Program-made: the position numbers and the translations under genes
Notes under the pieces: generated by a model
The model's input: only the letters and a program-made list of their open reading frames with translations
What the model was told of the DNA's origin: nothing
The model's database searches: none
From: Hyphomicrobiales bacterium
Lineage (GTDB): Bacteria; Pseudomonadota; Alphaproteobacteria; Rhizobiales; Beijerinckiaceae
Direction of reading: 5' to 3'
DNA length: 64,000 bases
Assembly: GCA_947455995.1 (NCBI GenBank)
Contig: CANGQA010000001.1
Span: 1-64,000 of the forward strand
Shown: positions 35,512 through 45,086 of the stretch, in pieces
Numbering within the stretch: the first letter of the stretch is position 1
Layout: every line of letters starts with the position of its first letter

Positions 35512-36465
35512 TCAAGTACGCTGGACGCGGGGATCGATCGCCGATTGCACGACATCGACAGCGAGATTCAAGAACACAAAAAACAAAGCAAGCACCAAAA
35601 TTGTCCCTTGCAGCAAAGGCAAATCGCGCTGGAAAATAGCGGCATTGAGCAAAAAGCCGGTTCCCGGCCATGAGAACACGGTCTCGATCAGGATCGAGCC
35701 GCCTAACAGATAACCGAGTTGCAGGCCCATCACGGCAAAGGCCGTCGGAGCGGCATTTTTCAAAACGTGGCGAAACACGCCACGCTCTGTCAGTCCTTTT
35801 GCGGCGAGGGCCTGCACAAATTCCTGTGTGAGGATTTCACCCACCAGCGCGCGGACACTGCGCGCGATAATCCCCATGGGAATGACCGACATTGTTACCG
35901 CAGGCAATATGAGAAAGCGCAGGTAATTCCAATCGAACGATCGGTTCGCCGATCCATCCGGTCCGCCGCCGGTGGCAGGCAGCCAGCCCAGCTGCACCGA
36001 AAACACAATGACCAGAACCATACCGAGCCAGTAGTGGGGAACCGACACGCCAAGGCTGGAGATCAGCGAAGCGGCGCGATCAACCCAGGTCCCTTGATAA
36101 TAGCCCGCAACGATGCCCAGCAGACTGCCCAACACAAAGCCGATCAGTGTGGCTGCTGCCGCAATGACAAGCGAGTTGGTTACGGCATTGAACACTTCGC
36201 TAACAACTGGACGGCCAGTTGCAATGGATTGGCCGAGATCGCCATGAAGAACCCGCCAGATCCATAATCCATATTGGACAGGGAGTGGCTTGTCGAAGCC
36301 ATAGAGTGTGCGCATCTGCGCTTGCAATTCTGCAGAAGCATCGGTGGGAAGCACAGCCGTGAGCGGATCCCCGGGCGCCAGATGGACAAGCATGAAACAG
36401 ACTAGGCTGACGCCGATGGCAACCGGCACGGTCAGGATGAAACGCTTCAATGTATAAAACAGCAT
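35512..36465 (-). CDS. Dpp-type ABC permease (DppB-like)
   Basis: Inner-membrane permease of about 317 aa starting MLFYTLKRFILTVPVAIGVS, then LVHLAPGDPLTAVLP. The EAA-like loop is LAAKGLTERGVFRHVLKNAAP. A GTG at 36480 would add five residues; neither start has a strong ribosome site. It follows the binding-protein gene after about 100 bp containing a hairpin. Confidence 0.86.
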   Translation of the reverse strand: MLFYTLKRFILTVPVAIGVSLVCFMLVHLAPGDPLTAVLPTDASAELQAQMRTLYGFDKPLPVQYGLWIWRVLHGDLGQSIATGRPVVSEVFNAVTNSLVIAAAATLIGFVLGSLLGIVAGYYQGTWVDRAASLISSLGVSVPHYWLGMVLVIVFSVQLGWLPATGGGPDGSANRSFDWNYLRFLILPAVTMSVIPMGIIARSVRALVGEILTQEFVQALAAKGLTERGVFRHVLKNAAPTAFAVMGLQLGYLLGGSILIETVFSWPGTGFLLNAAIFQRDLPLLQGTILVLALFFVFLNLAVDVVQSAIDPRVQRT

Positions 36466-36517
36466 GATTGTCACCGACACTTTTTGTAACGATTTCTGAT
36501 GATCGAATTGGGTGTCT

Positions 36518-36545
36518 GGCCCTCGCCACCGGTGCGGCGGGGGCC
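36518..36545. other. Hairpin between binding-protein and permease genes
   Basis: Ten-base arms GGCCCTCGCC and GGCGGGGGCC pair with one wobble around an 8-nt loop. It lies between the binding-protein stop (36571) and the permease start. Next to it is the palindrome TTGTTTTAAAACAA (36548-36561). No terminator T-run is in the right place for leftward transcription. Confidence 0.55.
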
Positions 36546-36570
36546 TTTGTTTTAAAACAACTCGCCGGGA

Positions 36571-38175
36571 TTACTTGTCCATCGAGATCGAGGAAAAGTC
36601 CTGGAACCAGTTTTGGGCCTGGATAAAGCCTTTGACTTTCTTGCTCATGGCACGTGGATTGACATCATGCGTCACCATCAGGAAAAGGGCATCATCGACA
36701 TATTTCTCGTGGATTTTTTCCAAAATAGCTGTCTGTCCAGCTTTGTCGAAGGTGTTGCGGACCTGCTGGAACAACGTGTCCATTTCGGCATCGCAATAAT
36801 AGCCCCAATTCGTGCCGGCAGGTGGTGCCAGATCACATTGCAGATGGCGGATGAAGCCGGTGAAGGGATCCTGAATGAAATAGGTATAGTTCATTCCGGT
36901 CGCCCCGCGTGCGCTCTCATGCTTGGCACCGGCACGCCAGATATTGATCAGCGTGTTCCATTCCACGACTTCAAAGTCGATCATGATGCCGATTTCAGCC
37001 AGATTTTGCTGGACGAATTCGTTCATCGGCAAAGGCTGCATCTGACCTGAGCCCGATGCCGAGATCAGTATCTTGGTCTTGAGCGGTTTGCCAGGACCAT
37101 AGCCTGCCTCAGCCATCAGCTTTTTTGCCTCGGCAACATTATGGCTCAGCTTGAACTTTGGTGTGCCAAACCATTGGTGACCTGGCGGGAAAAAGCCCTG
37201 GGCCGGAATCATCATGCCGCTCAGCAATTCTTTCAAACCATCGCGGTCAATCGCCAGATTGGCCGCTTTGCGGACACGGATATCATTCCAGGGCGAACCC
37301 TCGATGCGTGACAGATGCCATGTCCAATTGTGCGGATAGGAATTGGTGATGATGTCGAACCCGGCTTGCTTGAGCGAGGGAATGGCATCGGGGGTGGGCG
37401 ACTCGATCCAGTCCACCTGACCCGACCGCAAAGCCGCAACGCGGGCATTGGCTTCAGGGAGTGGAATCAGGACCATCTTGTCGAGTTTGGGCACACGCGC
37501 CTTTTCCCAATAATCCGCATTGGGGACCATTTCAACGCGCTCGCGCGGAACAAAATTGGTGATTTTCCAAGGCCCGGTGCCCGATGGGCTCTTGGCTACC
37601 GCATCCCAACTCTTACCCTGCTTTTCCCAGTTGGCGGGTGAAGAAATCATGATCCATGCGAGTTGGTAAGGCAAAGTCGCATCTGGAGTTTTTGTTGTAA
37701 TTTCGAGAGTCAGCGGATCAATCGCCCGATAGGTGGCCACCGCAGGAATGCGCGAACGGCCCTGTGCGGATTGGCGTGGATCAAACTGCGGAGATTCTTT
37801 GACCAACAGCTTATCGAGGTTCCAGACAATCGCATCAGCGGTGAGCAGGCTGCCATCGTGGAATTTCACGCCATCGCGCAATTTGAAAATCCACTTGGTC
37901 TTGTCGCTCGCATCCACAGTCCAGGACACGGCAAGGCCGGGTACAAGGTCGGATGGTTTGGTGGCACTGGTCAGATCCCAATTGACAAGGGAATCATAGG
38001 CGGTGAAGCCGAGGAAGCGTTGGCCTTCGCCGCCATTGTCGGTTTGGCCGGTGGTCAGCGGAATGTCGGATGCCGTCATGCCGATCCGCAAAGTGCCTTG
38101 TGCCCATGTGGCTGTGGTAGAGGCCAGCACCATCATGGCAGTGAGACAGGTGGCTAATTTTAACTTACTCATCAT
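36571..38175 (-). CDS. Extracytoplasmic solute-binding protein, family 5 (DppA type)
   Basis: Periplasmic binding protein of 534 aa with a Sec signal ending near TTATWAQG. Family 5 marks are LVPGLAVSWTVDASDKTKW, GVKFHDGSLLTADAIVWNLD and RVRKAANLAIDRDGL. Tandem ATG codons at 38175 and 38172 follow GGAGGGTAC. It is the first gene of the operon ending with the racemase-like protein at 31912. A candidate sigma-54 promoter lies 30-44 bp upstream, which suggests nitrogen control and a nitrogen-containing ligand. Confidence 0.87.
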   Translation of the reverse strand: MMSKLKLATCLTAMMVLASTTATWAQGTLRIGMTASDIPLTTGQTDNGGEGQRFLGFTAYDSLVNWDLTSATKPSDLVPGLAVSWTVDASDKTKWIFKLRDGVKFHDGSLLTADAIVWNLDKLLVKESPQFDPRQSAQGRSRIPAVATYRAIDPLTLEITTKTPDATLPYQLAWIMISSPANWEKQGKSWDAVAKSPSGTGPWKITNFVPRERVEMVPNADYWEKARVPKLDKMVLIPLPEANARVAALRSGQVDWIESPTPDAIPSLKQAGFDIITNSYPHNWTWHLSRIEGSPWNDIRVRKAANLAIDRDGLKELLSGMMIPAQGFFPPGHQWFGTPKFKLSHNVAEAKKLMAEAGYGPGKPLKTKILISASGSGQMQPLPMNEFVQQNLAEIGIMIDFEVVEWNTLINIWRAGAKHESARGATGMNYTYFIQDPFTGFIRHLQCDLAPPAGTNWGYYCDAEMDTLFQQVRNTFDKAGQTAILEKIHEKYVDDALFLMVTHDVNPRAMSKKVKGFIQAQNWFQDFSSISMDK

Positions 38176-38204
38176 GTACCCTCCTATGGTCTGGGAAGGG
38201 CAAC

Positions 38205-38219
38205 GCAAGAAGCCTGCCA
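38205..38219 (-). promoter_or_regulatory. Candidate sigma-54 promoter for the importer operon at 31912-38175
   Basis: On the minus strand TGGCAG-GCTTC-TTGC has GG and GC exactly 10 nt apart, as sigma-54 promoters require; it differs from the TGGCAC-N5-TTGC consensus at one base. Its distance to the start codon is right for a short leader. No upstream activator site could be assigned. Confidence 0.5.
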
Positions 38220-38329
38220 AAGCCGGAAAAGACTTTTTCTCTTGGAATAATATAGCCGAAAATCAGATAAATTCCGGTGTTTTTTAGACTATTACCCTGA
38301 TTTTACATTCATTTTTTTAATTTACTTAT

Positions 38330-38365
38330 TGCAAGAGGTGGCATTTTAAGATGCAACCTCTTGCA
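38330..38365. other. Long inverted repeat after the urease operon
   Basis: TGCAAGAGGTGGCAT pairs with ATGCAACCTCTTGCA with a single mismatch over 15 bp and a 6-nt loop. It lies about 100 bp beyond the end of the leftward hupE gene. No T-tract follows in either direction, so it is better seen as a 3' processing or stabilising structure than a classical terminator. Confidence 0.5.
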
Positions 38366-38461
38366 GAAGAATTGGTTAATAATTCAGCATCCATTCAAAG
38401 GATGATTATTTTATGGGCAATCAAAAAGAATGCTGGTTTACACATACTCGCCTGTTGAGGC

Positions 38462-39040
38462 TCACAATGAGCCGGCCAGCAATCCAGCACCGATGACCGC
38501 AAGGCCCAATCCAGTGGCCTTGCCGATGAGCGGATTGGCTCTGAGTCCCAGTCCCAAGCCGCATGTATGAAGCAGGCCGGTTGCGGTCAAAAAGCCGAGC
38601 CCATAGGCCAGACCATTGGCATCGGATGGCATTTCAACGCCATGGGCCATGCCATGCGCCAAGCCGAAAAAAGCGGACAGCGACAAGCCCGCGATAACCG
38701 GAGCCTGCCAGCCCGAAGCCACCACCAGACCCAAGCCGGCCACCGAGGCGGCAATCATCAATTCGGTTGCGGGCAGGCTCACGCCCTGCACGCCGAAAAA
38801 CGCACCTACAGCCACAAAGGCCACAAAGCCCAGCGGCCAGATAAAGCGGGCATTTTGCCCAACCAGTGCCGCCCAAAAACCGACAGCCAGCATCGCCAGA
38901 ACATGATCAATCCCGCCGAGCGGATGGACAAATCCTGCCAGAAAATCATGGTCGTGCCAGCCTGTTCCGGTATGGGCAAATGCTGGTAATGTGAAGCCCA
39001 GCATCAGGCTGGACAGAGTGAGCATTCTTAAAGTGCGCAT
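38462..39040 (-). CDS. hupE: HupE/UreJ family nickel-permease-like protein
   Basis: Inner-membrane protein of 192 aa with a signal-like first helix and about six further helices. The diagnostic motif is HPLGGIDH near residue 39, preceded by the His-rich HTGTGWHDHD; a second His cluster is FFGLAHGMAHGVEMP. Members take up nickel for hydrogenase or urease. It is the last gene of the urease operon, 40 bp after ureG. ATG 39040 (MRTLRMLTL) fits a signal peptide start; a longer reading overlaps ureG and is rejected. With no ureE in the cluster, this is the only nickel-handling candidate besides UreG. Confidence 0.85.
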   Translation of the reverse strand: MRTLRMLTLSSLMLGFTLPAFAHTGTGWHDHDFLAGFVHPLGGIDHVLAMLAVGFWAALVGQNARFIWPLGFVAFVAVGAFFGVQGVSLPATELMIAASVAGLGLVVASGWQAPVIAGLSLSAFFGLAHGMAHGVEMPSDANGLAYGLGFLTATGLLHTCGLGLGLRANPLIGKATGLGLAVIGAGLLAGSL

Positions 39041-39080
39041 GGAATAAGCCTTTCTATAAGCAAGGAAAATTTCAGTATTT

Positions 39081-39704
39081 TCAGCGCGAGGCAAGTCCGC
39101 CCGCCTGTTCGATAAAATCGATGACGGTTTGGACACCTTCGCCTGTCCGCATATTGGAAAAGACATAGGGCCGACCCCGCCGCATCAGCTTGGTGTCGTG
39201 ATCCATGACCTCAAGACTGGCCCCGACATGCGGAGCAAGGTCGATCTTGTTGATGACCAGCAGGTCGGAACGGGTAATGCCCGGCCCCCCTTTCCGAGGT
39301 ATTTTTTCACCGCCGGCGACGTCGATCACATAGACAGTCAGATCAGCCAATTCGGGTGAAAAGGTTGCGGCCAGATTGTCGCCACCCGATTCAATCAGGA
39401 TGAGATCGAGATCGGGAAACCGCGCGTTCATGGTGGCAATCGCTGCCAGATTAATCGAGCAATCCTCGCGAATAGCGGTATGCGGACAACCGCCGGTTTC
39501 AACTCCCATGATCCGATCTTCCGGCAGCGCGCCCGAGATGGTCAGCAAGCGGGCATCTTCCTTGGTATAGATGTCATTGGTAATAGCACACAGCTTGATG
39601 CGATGAGCCATCGCTTTGCACAAAGCTTCCATCAAAGCCGTTTTGCCGGATCCGACCGGTCCGCCGATGCCAACGCGCAAAGGTCCGTGGGAAGTATGGG
39701 TCAT
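39081..39704 (-). CDS. ureG: Urease accessory GTPase UreG
   Basis: Cytoplasmic GTPase (207 aa) that drives nickel delivery to urease with UreD and UreF. P-loop GGPVGSGKT (residues 14-22), the nickel-binding Cys-Pro-His of [30 protein letters not shown] and the base motif [12 protein letters not shown] are all intact. The N-terminus (MTHTSHG) is short and has no His-rich extension, which some bacteria use to replace UreE. Its start overlaps the ureF stop by 4 bp. Confidence 0.95.
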   Translation of the reverse strand: MTHTSHGPLRVGIGGPVGSGKTALMEALCKAMAHRIKLCAITNDIYTKEDARLLTISGALPEDRIMGVETGGCPHTAIREDCSINLAAIATMNARFPDLDLILIESGGDNLAATFSPELADLTVYVIDVAGGEKIPRKGGPGITRSDLLVINKIDLAPHVGASLEVMDHDTKLMRRGRPYVFSNMRTGEGVQTVIDFIEQAGGLASR

Positions 39705-40381
39705 GAGCGGAAAAGCCTCGTATATTGGGTTTCATGGCGCATTGAAGCGATGTCTGAACGAAAGGCGCAAGTGCCTAAATCGGCAAGGGTGGCGTTGGTC
39801 GTTTCACAGCTGATGCTCTCTATCAGCGGCAGCAGGGCTGCAATCACCCGTTGTCCGTCGGATTGGCCCAATGGCCCCAGCCGGATCAGGGCAGAGACCA
39901 GATTGCTGATAAAGGATAAAGCAAAAGCCGAGACGGTTTGCTCAATTGGGATATCGTGGCTGGCTGCCACCAACCCCAAGGCAACCGGATAGGTCACTCC
40001 ATCGGCAAGAGCGGGTTTCAATGTCAGCAAGGTCGGGCGCGACCAAGCCGACATGGCTGCCAGCATGAAGGCCTGCCCCTGCATGGTGGCTTCCAGCCAC
40101 CGCTCGGATGATGGCTGCAAAGCGCAGGTCAGTTCGGCGAGGTCACGAAGTTGCGCCAGATCGTGTTTGGAAGCGGCTTGCCAGGCAATTGCCACAGTGC
40201 AGCAATCGCTATAACCCGAACCATGTTGCAGCAGGTCCCTGAGCCACAATGTCGCGCTGTCAGCATCATGGATGTCGCCCGCTTCCACTGCCCATTCCAG
40301 CCCGTGCGAAAAGGCAAATGCTCCCACCGGAAATGACGGTGATAGCCAGACCAGCAAAGGCAGGGTTGCGGGATTGATCAT
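39701..40381 (-). CDS. ureF: Urease accessory protein UreF
   Basis: A 226-aa helical protein that acts with UreD and UreG in nickel insertion. The N-terminal [25 protein letters not shown] is the UreF hallmark, with [14 protein letters not shown] and [20 protein letters not shown] further on. It follows ureC after 14 bp, where many clusters have ureE; no ureE is present. It is translationally coupled to ureG. Confidence 0.93.
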   Translation of the reverse strand: MINPATLPLLVWLSPSFPVGAFAFSHGLEWAVEAGDIHDADSATLWLRDLLQHGSGYSDCCTVAIAWQAASKHDLAQLRDLAELTCALQPSSERWLEATMQGQAFMLAAMSAWSRPTLLTLKPALADGVTYPVALGLVAASHDIPIEQTVSAFALSFISNLVSALIRLGPLGQSDGQRVIAALLPLIESISCETTNATLADLGTCAFRSDIASMRHETQYTRLFRS

Positions 40382-40395
40382 TGCAAAAGACCGGA

Positions 40396-42105
40396 TCAGA
40401 ACATGAAATAGCGTTGGGCCATCGGCAATTCGCTGGCAGGTTCGCAGACCAGCAATTCCCCGTCGGCATGCACAGCATAGGTTTCAGGATCGACATGGAT
40501 GTCGGGCTGGGCGTCATTGTGGATCATCGATGATTTAGAGATGCCACCGCGCACATTTTCAACGGCCACAAATTGTTTCTCCACACCCAGCCGATCGCGC
40601 AAGCCGTTTTCCATCGCCGCTTGCGATACGAACACCAGGGAGGAGGCCGTCAGCGCCTTTCCGAAGGCAGCAAACATCGGGCGGTAATGGACAGGTTGCG
40701 GTGTGGGAATCGAGGCATTGGGATCACCCATCGGTGCGGCTATGATCGAGCCTGCTTTGATAATCATGTCGGGCTTGACCCCGAAAAAGGCCGGTGACCA
40801 CAAGACCAGATCGGCGAGCTTGCCGGTTTCGACCGAACCGATATGTTTGGACACACCATGTGCAATGGCGGGATTGATGGTGTATTTGGCTATATAGCGC
40901 TTGACGCGGTTGTTATCGGCGCGCCCATCACCTTTGAGCGAGCCGCGCTGTTTTTTCATTTTATCTGCTGTTTGCCATGTCCTCATGATGACCTCGCCCA
41001 AACGACCCATCGCTTGAGAATCCGACGACATCATCGAAAGCGCGCCAATGTCGTGCAGAATGTCTTCGGCTGCAATGGTTTCGCGGCGGATACGGCTTTC
41101 GGCAAAGGCCAGATCCTCGGGAATCGAGCTGTCGAGATGGTGGCAAACCATCAGCATATCGAGATGCTCGTCGAGCGTGTTGACGGTGAAAGGACGAGTC
41201 GGGTTGGTGGAGGAGGGCAGGACATTCTTCAATCCTGCAACCTTGATAATATCGGGGGCATGCCCACCCCCCGCGCCCTCGGTATGGAAGGCGTGGATGG
41301 TCCGGCCCTTGAAGGCGGCGATCGTGTCTTCAACAAAACCCGATTCATTGAGCGTATCGGTGTGGATCATCACCTGCACATCATGGTCATCGGCAACCGA
41401 CAGGCAGTTGTCGATGGCTGCAGGCGTAGTGCCCCAATCCTCGTGCAATTTGAGCGCACAGGCACCAGCTTCGACCATCTCGATCAGACCTTCTGGACGC
41501 GAGGCATTGCCCTTGCCTGAAAAACCGAGATTGACCGGAAAGGCATCGGCAGCCTGCATCATGCGGCCCAAATGCCAAGGACCCGGGGTGCAGGTCGTGG
41601 CATTGGTTCCTGCTGCCGGACCCGTACCGCCGCCCAGCAAAGAGGTGACGCCGGACATCAGAGCCTCTTCGATCTGCTGAGGGCAGATGAAATGGATATG
41701 GGTGTCAAATCCACCAGCGGTCAAGATTTTGCCTTCACCCGCAATCACCTCGGTCCCGGGTCCGATGATGATGGTGATGCCAGGCTGGATATCGGGATTG
41801 CCCGCCTTGCCGATCGCATGGATTTGGCCATTTTTGAGACCGACATCGGCTTTGACAATCCCCCAGTGATCAACAATGACGACATTGGTGATGACGGTGT
41901 CGACAGCCCCTTGGGCATTGGTGATCTGCGATTGGCCCATGCCATCACGGATCACTTTGCCGCCGCCGAACTTGACCTCCTCGCCATAGGTGGTGAAGTC
42001 CTTCTCGATCTCGATCACCAGATTGGTGTCTGCCAGATGCACGCGGTCTCCGGTGGTCGGGCCGAACATGTCGGCATAAGCGCGGCGCGTCAGTGTTGTT
42101 GCCAT
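40396..42105 (-). CDS. ureC: Urease alpha subunit UreC
   Basis: Catalytic subunit (569 aa) of urease, hydrolysing urea to ammonia and carbamate in the cytoplasm. All active-site residues are found two positions beyond the Klebsiella numbering: nickel ligands His136 and His138 (DTHIHF), carbamylated Lys219 ([10 protein letters not shown]), His248, His274 ([11 protein letters not shown]), Asp362 ([11 protein letters not shown]), flap Cys321 and catalytic His322 (MVCHHLDSS). ATG 42105 follows GGGGAG. It is preceded by the fused ureAB and followed by ureF. Confidence 0.97.
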   Translation of the reverse strand: MATTLTRRAYADMFGPTTGDRVHLADTNLVIEIEKDFTTYGEEVKFGGGKVIRDGMGQSQITNAQGAVDTVITNVVIVDHWGIVKADVGLKNGQIHAIGKAGNPDIQPGITIIIGPGTEVIAGEGKILTAGGFDTHIHFICPQQIEEALMSGVTSLLGGGTGPAAGTNATTCTPGPWHLGRMMQAADAFPVNLGFSGKGNASRPEGLIEMVEAGACALKLHEDWGTTPAAIDNCLSVADDHDVQVMIHTDTLNESGFVEDTIAAFKGRTIHAFHTEGAGGGHAPDIIKVAGLKNVLPSSTNPTRPFTVNTLDEHLDMLMVCHHLDSSIPEDLAFAESRIRRETIAAEDILHDIGALSMMSSDSQAMGRLGEVIMRTWQTADKMKKQRGSLKGDGRADNNRVKRYIAKYTINPAIAHGVSKHIGSVETGKLADLVLWSPAFFGVKPDMIIKAGSIIAAPMGDPNASIPTPQPVHYRPMFAAFGKALTASSLVFVSQAAMENGLRDRLGVEKQFVAVENVRGGISKSSMIHNDAQPDIHVDPETYAVHADGELLVCEPASELPMAQRYFMF

Positions 42106-42130
42106 GATCTTCTACTCCCCGATCGCTCGC

Positions 42131-42751
42131 TTACAGCTTGCCCATGATTTTTTGCTGGAACCCGTAGACCTCGCGTTTGCCCGCCAGCGGTATCAGATTG
42201 ACCTCGCGTGTCTGGCCGGGTTCGAACCGCACAGCGGTGCCTGAAGCAATATCAAGGCGCATGCCGTGGGCTTTGGCGCGGTCAAAATCGAGTCCCGCAT
42301 TGGTTTCGGCAAAGTGGTAATGACTCCCCACCTGGATCGGGCGATCACCGGTATTGGAGACGGTCAGCGTGATCACCTCGCGCCCTTCATTGATGATGAT
42401 GTCGCCAGGTTCGGTTTCAATGGCGCCGGGCTGCACTGCACCCGAGGCTCCCCGGATCGGCTCGTGCACGGTCACCAGTTTTGTGCCATCCGGAAAGGTG
42501 GCTTCGACCTGGACATCATGGATCATTTCGGCAATGCCGGGCATAACCTGATCAGCCGTCAGCACCTTTGCTCCGGCCTGCATCAGATCGGCTACAGAGC
42601 GGCCATCACGCGCACCTTCCACAACAAAATCGGTAATCAGCGCAATCGCTTCGGGATAGTTGAGTTTGACGCCACGCTCCAATCGCTTGCGTGCCACAAT
42701 AGCCGCCATGGCGATCAGCAGCTTGTCCTTTTCGCGGGGGGTTAATTGCAT
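42131..42751 (-). CDS. ureAB: Fused urease gamma/beta subunit
   Basis: A single 206-aa chain. Residues 1-100 are UreA ([12 protein letters not shown] at the start, [20 protein letters not shown] at the end); about 110-206 are UreB ([39 protein letters not shown]). A short linker (GASGAVQPG) joins them with no internal stop or start in the right context. Such fusion is best known from Helicobacter UreA; most proteobacteria have separate genes. It is placed between ureD and ureC in the operon. Confidence 0.94.
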   Translation of the reverse strand: MQLTPREKDKLLIAMAAIVARKRLERGVKLNYPEAIALITDFVVEGARDGRSVADLMQAGAKVLTADQVMPGIAEMIHDVQVEATFPDGTKLVTVHEPIRGASGAVQPGAIETEPGDIIINEGREVITLTVSNTGDRPIQVGSHYHFAETNAGLDFDRAKAHGMRLDIASGTAVRFEPGQTREVNLIPLAGKREVYGFQQKIMGKL

Positions 42752-42785
42752 GGGAAGTGATCCTGCTGTTTGGAAAATTGCGGTT

Positions 42786-43643
42786 TCAGCATTGCCACAC
42801 GCGCGGCAACAGATAGGGACGGAAGCGGTTCAGAAAAAGTGCGGTCTGGCGGCGTAGCGCGCTGGGATCCGGACAGACCCCACGGATGCACAGCAGACCA
42901 TTCCATGCGCTGGCTCCCCATTCGACAGGAGAGCTATCATCGGGTTTCAGCAAAGCGCGGGTTTCATCCAGCCGTGCTTCGGCATCGGGGGCGACATAGA
43001 GCATCGTGGCAATCGCGCGCGCACCGGCCCCCAGACTGCGCCGGTCCAGCAGGGCCTGCACATTGCCAGCCATCCGTAATCGCTCCGCAAAGATCAGTTT
43101 GCCGTTACGGCGAATATCCCAACGATCCCTCAGGTCGGCATTGTGCACGGTTTCACCCATAGCCGAGCGGCCAAATACAACAGTTTCACAGGCCATGAAG
43201 GTCGCAGTAGCGGCCATTTCGACAGTGAGTTGCCGATTGAGTAGTGAGCCATCGAACAAAATGGTTTCTTGCGGAAGCCATGCCAGTTCCGCCGCGTCTT
43301 CCAATGTGAGAGTGACGGAAATCTCCGCATGGTCACGTTCGGCGCGATAGATTTTTTCGGCTGATTGCGTGCTGCAAACGGCCACTGCCTGCGGGCCGAG
43401 CGACAGCGACAGGGCAAGATGGTCCCCACCTGCCATGCCGCCACCCGTATTGACGATCATGGCTTCACATTGTTCGGCATGGGGAAATTTGAGGCGATAG
43501 CCACCTGCTTCCGATAGGTCGAAAACACGGGTGCCGCGCCCGCTGTCCTGCAAACGGGCGGCAATCACTCCGCGTGCCCTGATATAAGCGGGGAGTTGGC
43601 TTTTCAGGGTCAGCGGGTCAGACGGAGAGATGACGTCTAACAT
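42786..43643 (-). CDS. ureD: Urease accessory protein UreD
   Basis: Accessory scaffold of 285 aa that binds apo-urease and channels nickel from UreG/UreF. Family segments are [20 protein letters not shown] (the GG-(M/V)-xGD core GGMAGGDHL), [24 protein letters not shown] and AERLRMAGN. Its start lies 26 bp inside the 3' end of urtE, which physically couples urea uptake genes to urease genes. Confidence 0.93.
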   Translation of the reverse strand: MLDVISPSDPLTLKSQLPAYIRARGVIAARLQDSGRGTRVFDLSEAGGYRLKFPHAEQCEAMIVNTGGGMAGGDHLALSLSLGPQAVAVCSTQSAEKIYRAERDHAEISVTLTLEDAAELAWLPQETILFDGSLLNRQLTVEMAATATFMACETVVFGRSAMGETVHNADLRDRWDIRRNGKLIFAERLRMAGNVQALLDRRSLGAGARAIATMLYVAPDAEARLDETRALLKPDDSSPVEWGASAWNGLLCIRGVCPDPSALRRQTALFLNRFRPYLLPRVWQC

Positions 43644-44319
43644 CGGCCTCGTTCATCTCCGTTCTCAATCCTGACAACACGACCTGTCCACGGTCCATCA
43701 CAGCATAGGTGTCGCACAGGTCGCGGGCGAATTCAAAATATTGTTCCACCAAAATGATAGCCATACCACCCCGATGCCGTAAAAAATCAATGGCACGGCC
43801 AATATCCTTGATAATCGAGGGCTGGATGCCTTCGGTCGGCTCATCAAGCACCAGCACTTTCGGACGCATGACCAAAGCACGGCCAATCGCCAATTGCTGT
43901 TGCTGCCCTCCAGACAAATCGCCCCCACGCCGATGGAGCATGGATTTGAGCACCGGAAACAGATCGAACACATCTTCGGGGATATAATGTTCAGATCGTG
44001 GTAAAGGAGAAAACCCAGTTTCGAGATTTTCGCGGACAGTGAGCAACGGAAAAATCTCTCGGCCCTGCGGCACAAAACTGATGCCGCGCCGCGCCCGGTC
44101 ATACGAGGCCAGCTGGTCGATGACGGTATCGCCGAGCATCATCGAACCTGCCTTGATCGGGGCTTGGCCGACAATCGCCCGCATCAGAGAGGTTTTGCCG
44201 ACACCGTTGCGCCCTAGCACGCTGGTGACCTTTCCTGGCTCGGCGACGAGAGATACACCTCGCAGGGCCTGAGCAGCACCATAGTAGAGATCAATAGAAT
44301 TGACAGTCAATGTGCTCAT
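43618..44319 (-). CDS. urtE: Urea ABC transporter ATP-binding protein UrtE
   Basis: LivF-type ATPase of 233 aa. Walker A is GRNGVGKTSLM, the segment ISFVPQGREIFPLLTVRENLETG is typical of LivF/UrtE, then LSGGQQQQLAIGRAL and VLVLDEPTEGIQPSI; the EGIQPSII wording is characteristic of UrtE. ATG 44319 is preferred to an upstream TTG. It acts with UrtD. Confidence 0.92.
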   Translation of the reverse strand: MSTLTVNSIDLYYGAAQALRGVSLVAEPGKVTSVLGRNGVGKTSLMRAIVGQAPIKAGSMMLGDTVIDQLASYDRARRGISFVPQGREIFPLLTVRENLETGFSPLPRSEHYIPEDVFDLFPVLKSMLHRRGGDLSGGQQQQLAIGRALVMRPKVLVLDEPTEGIQPSIIKDIGRAIDFLRHRGGMAIILVEQYFEFARDLCDTYAVMDRGQVVLSGLRTEMNEADVRRHLSV

Positions 44320-44321
44320 GA

Positions 44322-45086
44322 TCAACGCCCCAGATAGACTTCAATCACGCGGTCATCTTTGGACACCGCATCGATATGCCCTTCAGCAAGCACCGAGCCC
44401 TCATGCAGGCAGATAACGCGGCAGGCCAGAGCCCTGACAAAGCTCATGTCATGCTCGACCACGATTACCGCATGATCTTTGGCAATGTCTCTGAGCAGCA
44501 GCGCCGTCTGTTCGGTCTCGTGATCTGTCATTCCGGCCACAGGTTCGTCGACAAGCAGGACCTTCGGATCCTGGGCTAGCAACATGCCGATTTCGAGCCA
44601 CTGCTTCTGACCGTGCGACAAATCGGCTGCCATGCGTTTGCGGTGATCCGCCAGCCCGACGGTTTCGAGAATCTTTTCAATGTCGTGTTGTGGCACACGA
44701 TTGCGCCAACCCCAAAGGCTCGAAAAAGGCCCGCGTGCGCCCCGCAAGGACAACACGATATTGTCCTCGACGGACTGGCTTTCAAAAACCGTCGGTTTCT
44801 GGAATTTACGGCCAATACCCAATTCGGCTATCGCCGCCTCGTCGAGCTTCGTCAGATCGATGCGTCCTTCATAAAGCACATCGCCAGTATCAGGCTTGGT
44901 CTTGCCCGTCATTACATCCATCATGGTCGTCTTGCCGGCACCGTTCGGACCGATGATCGCCCGCATCTCCCCTGCGCCGATGGTCAGGGAGAGATTGTTG
45001 AGCGCTCTGAAGCCGTCAAACGATACCGACACGCCGTCAAGATAGAGCAGGGAGCTGGTCAATTCGCTGGAATGGGCCATGTTCAT
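44322..45086 (-). CDS. urtD: Urea ABC transporter ATP-binding protein UrtD
   Basis: LivG-type ATPase of 254 aa. Walker A GPNGAGKTTMMDVMTGKTKP, LGIGRKFQKPTVFESQSVEDN (UrtD wording), LSHGQKQWLEIGMLL and VLLVDEPVAGMTD are visible. ATG 45086 shares a base with the urtC stop (TGATG); a second ATG at 45080 is possible. It partners UrtE on the UrtBC pore. Confidence 0.92.
   Translation of the reverse strand: MNMAHSSELTSSLLYLDGVSVSFDGFRALNNLSLTIGAGEMRAIIGPNGAGKTTMMDVMTGKTKPDTGDVLYEGRIDLTKLDEAAIAELGIGRKFQKPTVFESQSVEDNIVLSLRGARGPFSSLWGWRNRVPQHDIEKILETVGLADHRKRMAADLSHGQKQWLEIGMLLAQDPKVLLVDEPVAGMTDHETEQTALLLRDIAKDHAVIVVEHDMSFVRALACRVICLHEGSVLAEGHIDAVSKDDRVIEVYLGR

Noticed and set aside
32584-38219. Assigning a dipeptide substrate from the Dpp-type family name
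   Set aside because: Family 5 importers carry peptides, sugars, opines, nickel and other solutes; nothing in the sequence fixes the ligand, so I left gene symbols empty.
38330-38365. A Rho-independent terminator of the urease operon
   Set aside because: The stem is long and placed correctly, but neither strand has a T-tract directly after it.
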